This document shows positions 36,812-50,200 of a DNA stretch of 64,000 bases, piece by piece. Made by a program: the position numbers and the translations under genes. Below the pieces are notes generated by a model that ran no database searches, was not told where the DNA came from, and saw nothing but the letters and a program-made list of their open reading frames with translations. Source of the stretch: Casuarius casuarius (lineage: Eukaryota; Chordata; Aves; Casuariiformes; Casuariidae); NCBI GenBank assembly GCA_003342895.1, contig PTFA01000042.1:682001-746000 (forward strand), read 5' to 3'. The number at the start of each line of letters is the position of its first letter. Positions within the stretch are counted from its first letter, which is position 1.

Positions 36812-36835
36812 AACAAGGTGCCAAATCACCTTGTT
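36812..36835. repeat. 9-bp stem-loop
   Basis: AACAAGGTG and CACCTTGTT pair around a 6-base loop in intron 3. Short enough to be chance. Confidence 0.7.
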
Positions 36836-39800
36836 CTAATTAAACTTTCTGATGATACCTGATCTATAAATAGACAGCACAGTATGATTCTCCACTTGCT
36901 AGCATAGATGAAAAAGGTCATCCTCGTTGCTCTCCTAGCAGGTCACAATTAACAGCAAAGGATGTGGCTTACTGAAGCTAAGGAGAGATTCCCACAGAAG
37001 CTTGATTCTGAAAATCACATATGCACAGGCCAAACTCCAGACTGATGCTCCCACAGCTTCTGTGGGACTGAAAGAGGTGAGGCACATATGTCCCACAATG
37101 ACATCATTTTCCTTAACTGAGGTTAGAAGACCTAAGGAGAAGGTAGGCTCTACATTGAAAAGACTGATCTTTTACATCCTGGTTTTTGTGTCTTCAGTTG
37201 GCCCTATGCAAAGTGTATTGCTTAAATTTAACAGGCTCAGGTAATAAGACAAACAAGCTCTCATTAATAAGTGTGGGTACCAATGTCTTACTGTCATTGC
37301 TGAAGATATGTCAATCCCTCCTTGCTGAGGAGTTTCTGCTGAAATTAGAGAAATTATTTGCAGAATAGGGGACAGCCTGGCTAAAGTCAGGTGGTGGAAT
37401 CTCGCCCCACCAGCTATAAAGACATTCTTTGTATGGAAGAGAGTACCACTGGAGTTGAAATGAGATGGTATGTTTCGTTAATTCCTAGAAAAATCGTAAC
37501 AGCAGGAGGTCATATTTTTATTTCATTCCATTTTAAAACATTATCCATATGTCATTAGATTCAATTCTTGTTTGGGCTTTCTAGGGAGAGTGAAAAAAAA
37601 AGAATCTGAAAAGGGTCCTAGGAGTTGAAGACTTTTTTGGTAGATGTGTGGGCAAGGGGAATCACTCTACTCCTCAATGGGAAGGACCATGTAAACAGGC
37701 TGCAAACATCTGATATATAAGTATGTGGTGTCACAAGTTGCTCTGAGCTTCTGGAAAATGCATGTGACATTTGCAAGTAATGGATTTGTGTAGGCACGAT
37801 AAGAACTGACTGAGCAAAGAATCGTAGTGTAGGAGGTGTATGATGTCTCTAGATGCAATGCAACGACAAGGCTTATTACGAGATGCCTGGTACCTGTACA
37901 TGTTACAAAGTAATCCTGTTTTTCTCCCTAAGTATACAGTCTCCATAAGATAGAAATAGTTCTCTTCAGGTCTGTGGTGTCTTCTCAACACAACAGCTAC
38001 TACAACAGTGTGTTAAGTATGGCTGTATGTGAAAAACATAGTAGCTAAGTAACACTGCTGAACAGCCATACACGTGCTCAGCTGCTCTGCATGCATCAGA
38101 GCAAGCCCTACAGCGCAATCACTTGCACATTATTTCCACCATGATGGCTGATCTCCTTCCCTTCTCCCCAGATCCATCCCTTCTTTTTCCCTTCTACCTC
38201 ATTAGAGTTGCATGGTTTCCACAACACAGGGGACACATCAAGAAAAAATTTCCACAAGGCAACATAAATTATTGTTTTTCATTTGAAAAGGCTCATTTCT
38301 GCTCTTTCCCACAAAGTTACATGAAAATCTACCCATGACATAATGACACAGGGCTCTTAATGAATAAGGCCCTATGTTGCCACAAAAGAAATCTACTGAA
38401 TGTGACCTTTTCGGTATTTAGCCTGCATTGACATTAATTTTATGAGAATGAAGGTTTTTCCTTAGAAAACCGTAAGTAAAAGAATTTATAATTCTTATCA
38501 GTAGATCCAGAGGTGATGGTGTACCCTGGCCTTTTAAATACATGCTGAGTCCATAAGCAACCACACTTACCTCCTGAATGAAGTTCTCCAGGTGGCAAAA
38601 TACATTTACCCCCTCAGAGAAGGGAATGAAGGAAAAAGGGGCAGCACAAGATTCCACTATGAGCTGAGGAAAAATCAAACTGAAGTGGCAGACATTTGCA
38701 AAAAATGTATTTTTTTCAGTGTGCAATCAGATACTCAGCATCTTCAAGGATGTAAACCAGACCAGTCTGAGTCAGGAAAGCTGTGCTGTTTTGCTCCAGT
38801 TTGAGAATCTAGCCCCTTTTTTAAAACAGCTGAAAGGACCGATGAGACAACATACTATTAAAGATTTGTTCCGGAGTACAAGGGAGTGATGGCAGGGGGC
38901 ACATCCTACGACGGAATAACTTGTGGCGTAAGAAGGCAAGAAACTCTAAACACATTGTCACTGGAAAGCGAAATAGATAAGGTATTCCTCCAGTGAAGAA
39001 AACTGGATCAAAAGAGGAGGAAATGGCACCACCATAGGCTGACAATTACAAATAAAAGAATATTGATCTTCACTAGTTAGAATTTGCGGTAAGAAAGGAA
39101 TGCTGGAGGGCACCCCTAAAAACCACTCAGAGATGCAGTAGTAACCAAAAAGCAGAAATATTTTTCAGTGAAATATATCAGCTAATGCTCGGCCTTTGAT
39201 ATAAATTCTGGATTTTCTTTAAAAAATATACTCTGTGAACAACAGACATTTCTATTTTCTGATTAAAAAAGTCCATGCCATTTCAGTCTGCTCTCAGACA
39301 ACAGCAAAATGCTGATTAATGTCTCTATGAACAGAGGGCAACTGGATTCTGAACGGCCACCGCAAATGAAAAGAACATCTGGAGTTCCAAATACTCCCTC
39401 GCACTTCAAACACCTTTTGGTCATGTAAACCCCTCCAGCCTCTCCATAAGGTCTCATCTTTGATATATGTTTCTTGTGAGATGCAGATAGTGTTACAGAA
39501 CATTTAAGGCACTACCGTGTGTCCTGTACAGCAAGTGGCCTGCTCTGTGTTATAACCACACTGTCAAACAATACAAAATTCCTGATTTCTTACAGGGATG
39601 TAACAATATTTCTCAAGGAATTAACAGCAAAGTTCAACCATCTACACAAGAAGGGTCCAGTCAGGCAATAAAACAGCAGATTTGACAGTGCTTCACATCT
39701 GGTGTTGGGTCTCTTGAGTGGCATTTACGGGATATATTGTATCCTTCCTCATACTCGGCCAAAGGAAAATCCCAAACCTATTTGAGCCAGCAGGATTTTT

Positions 39801-39910
39801 CCACTGATTTGAAACAGAGCTAAGATTTTCTCCTTGGTCTGTGGGATGAACAAGATGAACAAGAGAGAGAAAAAGAGAACAACCCTGTAAAACGTACAAA
39901 CACAACCAAC

Positions 39911-40083
39911 CTGAAAGAGGAATGCATCCCCAAGCGAATTGCTGAGACAGAAAACAAAGTCCTTCTTGGGGTGTTCAGGCACTGCTTGCACTATGCTGTT
40001 TTCCACCCAGACAGCGTGCTTTGGGATGCTGTTGTGGTCAATGCCAGATCTGCCATCAGTCTCATAAAAAAATAACGTACACC
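39911..40083 (-). CDS. TIAM1: TIAM1 coding exon 3 (residues 473-530, PHn core)
   Basis: 173 bases that complete Gly473 and end in phase 0 with TTTCAG|GTTGGT. The product CTLFFYETDGRSGIDHNSIP and onward to GDAFLFQ covers the middle strands of the N-terminal PH domain, including HAVWVENSIVQAVPEHPKKDFVFCL. This part of PHn is almost invariant in vertebrates because, with the coiled-coil and extension, it forms the rigid module that binds membranes and scaffolds such as Par3, spinophilin and JIP2. The acceptor CTCTTAG has a short pyrimidine tract. The open frame carries on into the intron with a hydrophobic, unrelated tail, which marks the donor as real. Confidence 0.97.
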
Positions 40084-42647
40084 CTAAGAGAGACAATTAG
40101 ATATTAGCAAACAACACATTTAAATGCAACAGCCACCCCACATCTATTCAATGCTAATAACTGGAAGTATAAATCGTCCTTACAACTGCCACAGGGATGA
40201 GAAAGAACACTTTATTTGCTGGGGCCTGTTCAGGTTTTCAGCCTCACTGCCGAGACCACCAGCAAAAGCTCAGTTAGCCCTACACCCCAGCAATTTCCAC
40301 ACCATGTGCACCCTGGCACACCATGAGGTACATGGTGCACCTCCGGCAGGGGCATTTTGTTTGCCCCCAGATGGGTAAAACAGAGCGCCATGAGCCAAGA
40401 AGATCGCAGGTGGCAAAGTGCAGCTCAGGATGAGAAACATCATTACAAATCTCTACAGGGGGCTCTCAGGCCATCCTGTCCCACCAAAGTGACCAAAGCA
40501 AGGATGGCAGCACAGCTCCCCTGGCAGAGCCAGCAGCTGTGAGCTGGCCCTGCCAGACCTGCGGAGCAGACGGGCCCGAAGGCGAACCTAAACTGCCTTG
40601 CCCGAGCCTCCTGCAGCTGCTTGTTACTGCAGTCCCTTGAAAGCAAAGATCGAGTGTTTTAATTACTGGATGCAGATGAATAACTGGAAGAAAAATGGTT
40701 TGGAAGGAGTTGTGCTTCCTGGAAGACTGACTTACAAAAAAAAAAAAAAGGGAACAAATCAAATCCTTATTCTGCTATAAGGTTTCAGCTGTGAGTCAGG
40801 GTGATACAGTTGAAAACAAAGCCACATTTTAGTTGAGGAGAGCAAACAACCTACTTGTTTTACAAAATCACCTTTACAATTCTCTGGAGAAAAGGTGCAG
40901 CAAATCTGTAGCCTTAGGTCTCTTTTTTTTACCTCAGTTTTCTCCCACCTTTCACCATTATCTACATTGTTTTAAATTAAAACTGGCACACTGTTTTTCT
41001 TCCACTGAAGAGAGTCCTCTTGGTGCAAAGTGATGCACTGTTTCCCAGTCAGCTCAGCCTCTCAGAAAACTATTTGCAGACAAACAAAAGCAGCTGTTAA
41101 CTTCAAAGCCTCCTTTAAATACTGACATTATTAAAGGCACGGCAATCTAAGGAGCAAACACTCAACTTGAGTCGAAGCGCTTTAAAATAACATTGCCTTT
41201 CTGCTCATCCTTCCCCTTTTTCCTCCCAGATGGCCCTTTGTTTACCGGCTCCTCACAGCAAGACCTTCCTGCCCCAGGGCCTCCGCTCCGAGGAGATTAG
41301 GGCTTCCCTCTGCCCTCTCGCCGCCCACCAAGCTCCCCTTTTTTTATTTCCCCAGTCCCTCTAACAACCACAAGGAAGAGCTGGCACACACCATGTTTTT
41401 TGGTATTAAAATACTGCTTCCAATGCTCTGCAGGAAGGGCAGGACTTCAAGCCTTCTAAACTTTCAGGTAATACTGTCCACACCAGGATATGTGGCCTCG
41501 TGCTGTGCCCTCCTCTGACACTTTCCTACTTAAATCACAGACGAGGTCAGTTGTAGTTGGGAAAAGGAAGGTCCCAATTACTGCAAACTTTGCTTTCCAT
41601 TTTGCTGCTACATAAAGATTAAGTAGAGGCTGCTTTCAGAGGCCAGCTGTAAGTTTTGCTGTTCCCTTAATATTCATTTGCATTTATAAGTACTCAGACC
41701 CCAAATGGGATCGGAGCACCATCCTACCATAATCTGTAAAAATACAGAAAGAAAAGAGTTGGTGGCCTGGAAAGCTATGGAAGTCAGTGGGAGGGCAGGG
41801 CACCCTGAGCTGAAGTGACTGCCCACCATCACGCAGCAGATGAGCTGCAGAACCAGTCAAAGTCTCCTAAGTCTCAGGCCAGTCTTGATGACCAAACCAC
41901 AGCTTCCTCTTCACATCGTGTGCTGTGTTGTAACTCTTCTGGGGTTTAATATCCTTGAATCAAATAGAAGCCTCAGAGAAATCAGAAACCAACAGCACTA
42001 AGCGCCGTAGAAAGGCACACAAAGATAGGTCTCTTGCTTGAACTGGCAGCCACCATCATCTCTAGTGACCTTCTATTATCTGATTCATGCTGGCCACAGC
42101 AGATAATTAGTTTATCAGCAAGCAGTAGACACACTTCCTAAAGGAAAACACCCAGTGATCAGAGAAGGCATCCTAGACAGCGCCAGCAGGATTTGAAGCA
42201 CAGTATGAACTCTGCTTCAGCCACAGCATAGTCGTGTGACTTCAACTACATGCATGCCACAATGTGAGCATGTAAATAAAACCTTACTCTGAAAAATCGG
42301 GACCATTTCCTGATACTTCCTATTAATTTTATTGAAGTTCACGGCAGCTTTTGTTAAGAAGCTAGGCTATTGATTTCTTTATCTTGTTTCGTAATAGGGA
42401 AAAAAAAAAGAAAAACAGCATATGTGTAGTTGTCTTAGATGGAAAACAAATCATTACACATTCCGGCCCCTGTGCAGCTGCTGCAAACACAGCCCCTTGT
42501 AGAACTGGAGCCTGTCTTTGTAAACTGGTAGTATTTAAACACTAAATCATATTTACAACCTCCAGACTTTGAATTCTGCACTAATACATATCCCACAGGA
42601 CAACTCGGATGCCTGTTTGAAGGAACACTTGCATGTTTGCTCTGTAC
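40084..42647 (-). other. TIAM1 intron 2
   Basis: About 2.6 kb. Holds a MIR-like tract near 41.8 kb, a stretch of A at 40736-40748, and CT-rich DNA around 41.2-41.35 kb. No exon or gene was recognised. Confidence 0.85.
41795..41905 (-). repeat. MIR-like SINE fragment, reverse orientation
   Basis: AAGTGACTGCCCACCATCAC, GCAGCAGATGAGCTGCAGAA and AAAGTCTCCTAAGTCTCAGG follow the reverse complement of the MIR central region ('aagtgacttgcccaaggtcacacagc ... ggtctcctgactc'). Confidence 0.6.
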
Positions 42648-43095
42648 CTTTCAAGGAAACCCAATAGTGCTTCCATTTCCTGCGCGTGGCCGACTCCACT
42701 TTCTTATTCTTTTTGTGCACCAGGAAGTTTTTCACTGCCAGAGCTCCAGCTTTCCGTACCGTGCCCTGGGCAGCCGTCAGGAGGATGTCAGACTGTCCCG
42801 GGGAGCTGAGGGTACCACTGCTTTGCTCATCGCTGAGGGCAGAGCCAGCCTCCTCCAGGTTCTCACTGTTGGTGGTGCTCATCTCCAGCTCCCGGCGGAA
42901 GTTCTCGTACACCCCCTGGCGAAGGCCATCGCCCGTTGAGCTACTCCCACTGTCACTTCCAATAAAAGCCCGACTGGCGGTCGGAGAGTAACTGGAGTTG
43001 GTAGCGTTGGAGCGTCTAGAAAGGAGGTCGGTATCGGTGGCTGCTCCCTCAATCCCACTGTCGGTGAACTCGCTCCCTTCACCTGCATTCACGTC
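42648..43095 (-). CDS. TIAM1: TIAM1 coding exon 2 (residues 324-473, start of PHn)
   Basis: Begins GAC GTG AAT (Asp-Val-Asn) after the acceptor AACTAG and ends with AAAG|GTACAG; 448 bases, leaving one base of a Gly codon. It encodes the last of the disordered region and the first strands of the N-terminal PH domain (from about GTVRKAGALAV). Two regulatory motifs are visible. DSGIEGA at 335-341 resembles the DSGxxS phosphodegron read by SCF-betaTrCP, and TIAM1 is a reported substrate of that ligase. Tyr386 in RQGVYENFR corresponds to the Src-phosphorylated Tyr384 of the mammalian protein, which fits an offset of two residues. The stretch TRRKWKHYWVSLKG is the typical beta2-beta3 entry of PHn, which binds phosphoinositides and recruits TIAM1 to membranes. 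Confidence 0.97.
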
Positions 43096-44409
43096 CTAGT
43101 TACAAGAAAGACACAGCATCAGATGAAGAGCCTGCCATGCACTGCCTGACCAAGCCTAGCATTCTGGAGACACACACATAACCTGAAATTCCCAAGTCAT
43201 ACCACGTTTTTTCATGGTCTTATTTTTTCTGGCACTGGAAATTCCTTATATCTTTCTTCTGAAGACAAACAACTGGAAGAAAAGGTCAGGCAAGCAGAAC
43301 TTCCAGCACAGTTTAGGAAAGACCAAACACACAAGCATAATTTCAGGATGTACCTCTACAACCTCAACATTTTGGAATACAATATGTAGCTTCATCTGTT
43401 TACATTAGGCTAAGTTAACAGTGCTAAAGGTTTTGCAAAAGGAGAACATATGGTAGCAAAAACTGACAGTGTCAGGAAAAGTAGCACTCAACCTACACAT
43501 TTTGAAAAGAAAACACTGATATTGTACATGTACACCTACAGCTGAAGATACATTTTAGATATCCAAGACTGTCATTTGCAAATTATATAACTGGAAAGGT
43601 ACTTTTTTTCTCCTAAGAAGCTAATGTATTTGAAATTATTTCTGTCTGTGTTATTTCTGCATCCCAAGCCTTATGAGGGGCCAGAATCCTATTGCAATAG
43701 ACCCTGCAGAAATACAGCAACAACAGAAGATAGCTCCTGGTCCCCAAGAACTTGCAGCTGAAGAATCAGAACAGACAAGAATACGGACAGCTTGAGCAAG
43801 AAAGGAAATGATACAACAGAACTGAGATTTGGGAGGGTGGCGCACAAGCGGCAGAGCTGGCCACATGCAGCCAGGCTATTGCCTAAAGAGGCACTTTAGG
43901 GTTCGCTGTCATCAACTGCCGCTTGTCTTAAAATGCTGAGCAGTAAATTGGAGCAGTTCAGCAGCTGACGGACAAGCAGCTCAGACTAAGAATAGTGGCC
44001 TAATCACTACCTTCTCAGCACCCCAAGGTATTTGTGGCAGTTTTTGAAGGAAGACAAAGGCCAAGCCTCGTAAGTGGAGACAAATATCTTATGTTTGACA
44101 CTCAGGAGAAGAGGGAGCCAGGGAAGAAGATATAAAGAGGCAAGAGACAGGGCCAAAACAACAGGAATTTCAGCCTCTGTCACTCCAACAAAAGAGGCTG
44201 GTGCTTGATTTACAAGTTTTCAAAACAACTGAGGAGACTCTGAAAAGAGGCCACAGAATATTTAATTTGAAAGAAAACTAACTTCTAGGTGTCAATTCAA
44301 GCACAAGCCGATGGATCCGAGGGCAGCTCTGCAGAAACTAAGAAACCCTCCACCAAGCTCTGTTTGAAATCTTCCTCCTTCTGTGGCGCAAGAGCCATAT
44401 GATGCAACT

Positions 44410-44423
44410 GGGGGGGGGGGGGG
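44410..44423. repeat. Poly-G run (G14)
   Basis: Fourteen consecutive G, followed by more G-rich sequence. A run of this length is prone to assembly error and could fold as a G-quadruplex. Confidence 0.9.
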
Positions 44424-45167
44424 CAGGCAGCAGGGGCGGGAGAGAGTGGATGTTCCCGAATTGGACTAACTTATAAGGCATTAATTTGCAATGGATGGGC
44501 TAGTTCTTTATAAATGCTGCCTCTCGAGGGAGACTTGGAGTCCAGCTGGAAGAATAACCACTTCCTTCCCTGCTCAGTGAAGACAGTTATCCGAGTCAGT
44601 CTGGTTATTTAATGCAACACACAGTTGACAGACAAGCTGCTCCGGACAGGCCAATATTCCTTTACTCCCACTGCATTTGAATGAGTTGAGCAGGGTTTCC
44701 TGTAAGTGCAATGATCTACCCACACAGAGCAGTTTTCATAACAAGACACTTTTTCCTGCTGTTCCAAAGCACTTGTTTTTGGAAGCCAATTACCTTCCCA
44801 TTTCTTACAACACTGAAAATCAGGGATGTGTAGAGAGCAGAACTAGTGCTGCTCAGAAACCAGTGTTTACACAACACTGCCATGAGTGAATTTCAGCACT
44901 CCACCACCAAAAGCTGGATGGTGCAATCCATGACGGTAACACTGCCTATGTGACCCCAGTCAGGGAGCCAGGACCGGCACGATAGCTGTACACTCACAAC
45001 ACCTACAGACCCGAGGAACTGCATCTCTGTCAAGAGAGTCACCTAAGCACAAAACCAGAGCACCAGAGAACTGGCTCAGATCCATGATGTTTACTGGGAT
45101 AGTTATATAAGCAGAATGACTGTTTTTTGCATTTGTTTTGGGGTTGTTTTTTCCCTCTGTAGCTACT

Positions 45168-45218
45168 CTATAAAATCGACACACTTTTTTAAAGGGAAAA
45201 AGTGTGTCATTCTTATAG
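45168..45218. repeat. 12-bp inverted repeat hairpin
   Basis: GACACACTTTTT (45178-45189) and AAAAAGTGTGTC (45197-45208) pair perfectly around a 7-base loop. CTATA (45168-45172) and TATAG (45214-45218) extend the stem after an internal loop. Confidence 0.85.
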
Positions 45219-45644
45219 CATAAACAAATTTGCATTCTGCAGTGAATGTTACGTAACTGTGGCACCAAAAATTATTTGCGATTTTGAGATTTTTATTTTA
45301 GATAAATAATTTAATAAATACCTTTCTAGTAATTATTTTATCCGTGCTATACAGAGAGTATAGAGTTAATTTGAAAAGCCTACCTTATGTAACTCTTAGA
45401 AAGCCTGTTTAAAGTAGGCATCTAGAATTTGTTTGTTTTTTTTTTAAAAAAAGAGCCACTAAAACAGACCCACGGACTTGAAGGAGATGATAGATTTGTA
45501 ATCCTGTCAGCCAGTGTATACACAAAGCCTTTTTGCTGCTTTTCAGCGTATGTGGAGCATTTTTTCAAAACTCAAAGTCTACCTAGAGTGTTTGGGGACA
45601 GTGCTGAAATGCAGGGTCTCGGGATTCCCAGTGCTCGGTATGAC

Positions 45645-45725
45645 ACAGCCTTCTTGCATAACCTTGATGAGATACAGCATTAATTGCCTCAGTTTCCCCA
45701 TCGCAGTGGGGGTTATAGCCAGTAA
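45645..45725 (+). repeat. MIR-type SINE core
   Basis: TGCCTCAGTTTCCCCATCGC followed by AGTGGGGGTTATAGCCAGTA, preceded by a weak 'gcataaccttgatgag' counterpart of the MIR 'tgtgaccttgggcaag'. Confidence 0.6.
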
Positions 45726-47224
45726 CTCGTATAAGAGCATAACGGCTTACCATCTATAAAAAAATGGGAAGACAGAAAACTCAGTGAATGTTATCTACAA
45801 TCAAGTGCTTAAATTCTAGTGCATTTTGTAAAAATCTTTATAATCTTTCCATAATGCAAGTGATAAGACTTGGATGGGTCAAAAGATCTTTCCACCCTAA
45901 TGATTTAGCCCTGCCCCCAATCTCTGCTTCCTGCACTCCCTTTTTCTCTCTTAAATCTCCCATATCAAGAATTTCCAGCCAACTGACTGAAGCCCTTTGG
46001 TAGGATGAGTGCCTGAGTATACAAAGGCCAGAATGGTTCAAAAATTACAGCCTGCTAATATTGTTCATGTTTGTGAATTATGAAATGTAGCATTCAGTGA
46101 GATTAGCGCTTTATGAAGTCTGCTGTATGAGATGATTGCTCTATGGGTTAGTAGGGTTAAGAGCATTCATTACACAGGTCTTTTGACTTTTGAGTTCCCG
46201 CTATAATGTCAGCTAGTTCTCATCAGAGGGTATGAAAAGCTCTCAAGAATCAGACTGGATTTGCTGTGGCCATCTCACGGTGCTATAATCTGCACACTGA
46301 AAGGCATTCAATTAAAGAGTTCAGCAGAAAGTTACAGAGATTTAGTATTATGCTTCTTCAGAAATAGGCTGAGGCTGAATGGGTAACACTCCAAGTCAAG
46401 CAACACCCAGTAGAAGGGTTTGATTAAGACATCACTAGGGGTACAGGATTACTTCGGCAAACTTTCAAACCAGGACGCTTAAGATTAAGTATCCCAACTG
46501 GTACCAGCACTGTGAGCAGCACTGCTCCCCAGTGCCAAGATGGATGGGGATACGGGTCCCCGGCTTTGGGATCCAGCCTTCAGCGCTCCTACTGACATGG
46601 CCACCACAGGCTATTGCCCAGATGCAAAGGGAACACCACGTGCTCCTGTTTAAGAATTACTCATGTTTCCTGCTCCATTTCTCAAACAGCCCCACAGGCG
46701 ACAGCAACATCTCCTCCAAGGAAGACCTATTACTGCTCTGGTGCCATTACAGGATGTGTCACAAGGGCTTTCTAATGAAACAGGCATCTCAGACTCTCAC
46801 TTCTGGATGAAAGGAGATCTCAGGTAAAGACTCTGAGGTCAACAGTTAGTTACAGACACTGCCCAGACTTCAGTATTCACGTTTCTCACTCTTGCCCAGA
46901 GTCTCTGCAGCTGCCCATTAGGATCCAGACTGGCATGTGCCAGCCATATCGCAGGAGCTGGGAGACATCTGAACACTGTGATGTGCACACTTCGGAAGCC
47001 TGGAGTTTGGGACATTACAAATAGAATACAACTAATCACCAGCAAGTTACTCTGGAATTCAAATGACTCTCATCAAGGGGCTCCTTTTCATTTCACTACT
47101 TTAAAAAAAAGAAAAAATTTAACTCCGTGTAACAATCAGGATATTGAATTCAGTATTTTGCACCTTGCCAGAGATCCTATGTTTTATAGTTTCAGCCTGA
47201 CAAAAAGCTGTCTCCAAGCAGAGG

Positions 47225-47285
47225 AATATTTTTGCCCAAAGAGAGTATCACAGGAACCAAATGCAAGACTGGAACTAAAATTTGC
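47225..47285 (-). repeat. Possible MIR-like fragment, reverse orientation
   Basis: TGCCCAAAGAGAGTATCACA then GCAAGACTGGAACTAAAAT follows the reverse MIR order ('gcccaaggtcacacaggaa ... gagctgggactagaa'), heavily decayed. Confidence 0.35.
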
Positions 47286-50200
47286 ACTGCCCCACTTACG
47301 CTTCCTACTGCTGTTTACCAAACTTCAGGCCTGGGAGGGCTGGAGAGCAAAGCATGAGGGAGGTGGAAATCTTTAAATTTGTCACACAAAGTAGAAAACA
47401 TGTAGCAAAAAGAAAAGAGAAAGTTTTTTGTCCAAGACAGATCATGGAAGCCACGGGAATACTAATTCCTGGAATTTTCCAAACAGAACAGGTCTTCATC
47501 CATGAAGAAGACAAATCAAATAAACAGGGGCTTTGTCCCGTTGATTTAATATTGTTATATGCAGTGCTGGGAAAAAGAAGCATAAAAACTATTGACTAAA
47601 GGGAACTAAACAGGATCTAGTGGCTGTACTGCATTAACCAAATGCCCCGATAGAAAGGCAGCAACTGATAATGCAGCTTTCATCAAAATCCTGTATCTCT
47701 GCTGCTGTTGAAGATGATGGAGTAATGGCATCATTTCTTACATTGACAGTGCTATCATATTGATTGTAAATATCCAGAGTTTATGAAAAGAGGTTCAGCA
47801 GACAGCAATTTATCACACAGAGAAGGAATGAAATAGCAGGGAAAGGTGGAATGCCCTGGGCCAGATGGACGCACCGCAGAGTTAAAAACTAGAGACAGAT
47901 TGAATGCTCTCATTGTTATTAACAGCAATGAAATGAGGCCCAGCAAGAAGGCTACATGCCAGAACAGCTAAAACAGCCTTAATAACAGCCCAGAGTAATG
48001 AAGTGGAATTATCACAGCCCCATCAAATACAATTTTACTGATAAACCAATTATGTAAAATATTAGTGGAAATATTTGCAACCCACTTAAATATATGTTTT
48101 ACATCTCACATGAACATGGGGTTTCATGCAAAGCAAGCTATTGGGAAAGAAGAGTATAACACAAGCTATATGAAGCTAACATACCAGTGCTCTAGCTTCT
48201 GCATTCTCATGAGATGACTACCTTTGGACATCCACTATGGTCGCCTTTGTTTAAAATTCTTGCTAGATTTAGATGATATCCAAAAGCCCTCATACTAGAA
48301 AAAAGGGCAACCTTCAGCTGGTGAGGATCAAGTGAAAAGTTTGGGGGGTGGGTTCCAAGAGTCCTTGTCATCTTTTTGAACAGAGCTGGTACTGGCCTCT
48401 GTTAGCAAGAGGCCACTGGATGGGATATATCTTCCCCAAACACTCTGGCTCATGACTGGAAACATTCAGAGTGCTCACAACAATGATGCACTTATCAAGC
48501 TTTCCACCAAAAGCACTGTTAAATACACTAGTGAATCACTTTCTTCTGCTTGACTGATAGCAGTGATTCATGGGCACTTTAGGCATCCTGGACTGACTTA
48601 GTAGGAAAACTCTTACTTCTCTAATATAAACAGCTCCTTACATGGATAATACTTCTTTCTAAATGAACTATTAGATTGAAATTACTGGCTAGTAAAAGAT
48701 GCCTGAATGGTTTCTTTCTTGGAAGGTGCTCCATTCAAGAGGACACAAATTCTCTGTTCCTCATCCTGTTTAGCAACAGAGTTACTAGTTGTGAACATTT
48801 AGCAACATCCTGAAATTGCGCATAACTTGTCTGATTGCTAGTTAGGCAAGCACCACAGAATAAACTTAAAACAGAATAGGTAAACAACCTCACAGTTTGT
48901 GTGCTTTTATATGCCTGGTATCTCTTTGGAGCTCCTATATAGAACAAGACTGTCCTCATGCTGTTTTTCTTTTCTGTTTGGTGCTAATCTACCATCATTC
49001 GGTGGTGAAGATGTTCCGTTTAGGTACGATTTTCTCCAAATCAAAATGAAATCCTTTCACCAGAGTAACTTGATCCTCTGCTAACCAACACATTACTAGA
49101 CTTATCTGTCTTGAAAAGAGTCAAAACTTTCCAGGAAGCTGGACCATTCATAAATTTCATCTAAACCTGATAGGGAGAAATGGTTTTAAGACTGCAATGG
49201 AGAAACACAAAAGCAGCTCAGTAGCTCATTCTGTCCAGAGGAATACAGGTTTGAAAACTGTTAAAAACATACTGAATCATGTCCACACAACTCACTATAA
49301 GGTCAGAGGGATTATAAGAATTACATGAATGAGATCTGCTAGTACAGTAATGAACACAGCTCCTCAACCAGACATTGGGAGCTGATATTAAAGAATGCTT
49401 AGAAGATATCTACAGGTCTGTGTACAACAGGGCAATGCTATATGAGAATTAGCTGGGCTGTATTGGATTGCTAGCAGGCTTTAGAGAAATAAGTTGACAG
49501 CCACAAATCAACATGAGCAATGCAGGGCAAACTGAAGGGGGTTTCTGTTTGATGGGTTGGGATGTGTTTACACTTCTTAGGAGGGCTCCCAGATTCGGTG
49601 AGGCACAGTTACAAGCCAGCTATGCTTTGTATAGGGATACCAGAATGAGATGCTGAGTTGATACCTTTGGGAATTCAAAGAGATCAGATACTGATATGTA
49701 AAAGCAGCTTTGGTTCCTTCCTCCTGTGCAATCACGACAGTGGTGCAACAGTTCTTCACATGTTTGAAAGAACAAAAAAAAATCACTTATATACACTATT
49801 AAAGCTACTTGGAGTGTTTAATCAGCAAGTAGGTTTTAGCTGTGATTCTCTGAACTGAAATTTACTCAAGACAAAATAATACTATCCCAGACCTCTATAT
49901 ATTTCTCCTAGCAGTCAGCTTCATTCCTATCTTCAACAGTTTATGTCACAGTCACAGGTTTCTGGGCAATGCTGCCCATTCCCTTGGAAAGGATTAAGGA
50001 ATGGATTTCAATGGATTTTGGTTCCAGAATTTCTTTGTGAATCTGTACGGTGTAAGTAAGTCTTGGTGAAGGCTGTATAGATAGAAAACGTTGCAAACAA
50101 AACTGTCCCCCATAGAAGTGCAGTGAAATAGCAGGCAGAGCTTCAACCTTCTCTCCAACTTACTGTGGAGCTCTTTACCAACTCATAACAACTTTGTGGC

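Larger units (their letters stand above)
35929..39910 (-). other. TIAM1 intron 3
   Basis: About 4.0 kb of mostly unique AT-rich sequence, with one decayed amniote repeat near 36.4 kb and a small 9-bp stem at 36812-36835. No exon was recognised. Confidence 0.85.

Noticed and set aside
39749..39910. Extension of exon 3 as coding
   Set aside because: Sequence after FLFQ is unrelated and hydrophobic, a donor is present, and exon 4 continues the protein exactly.
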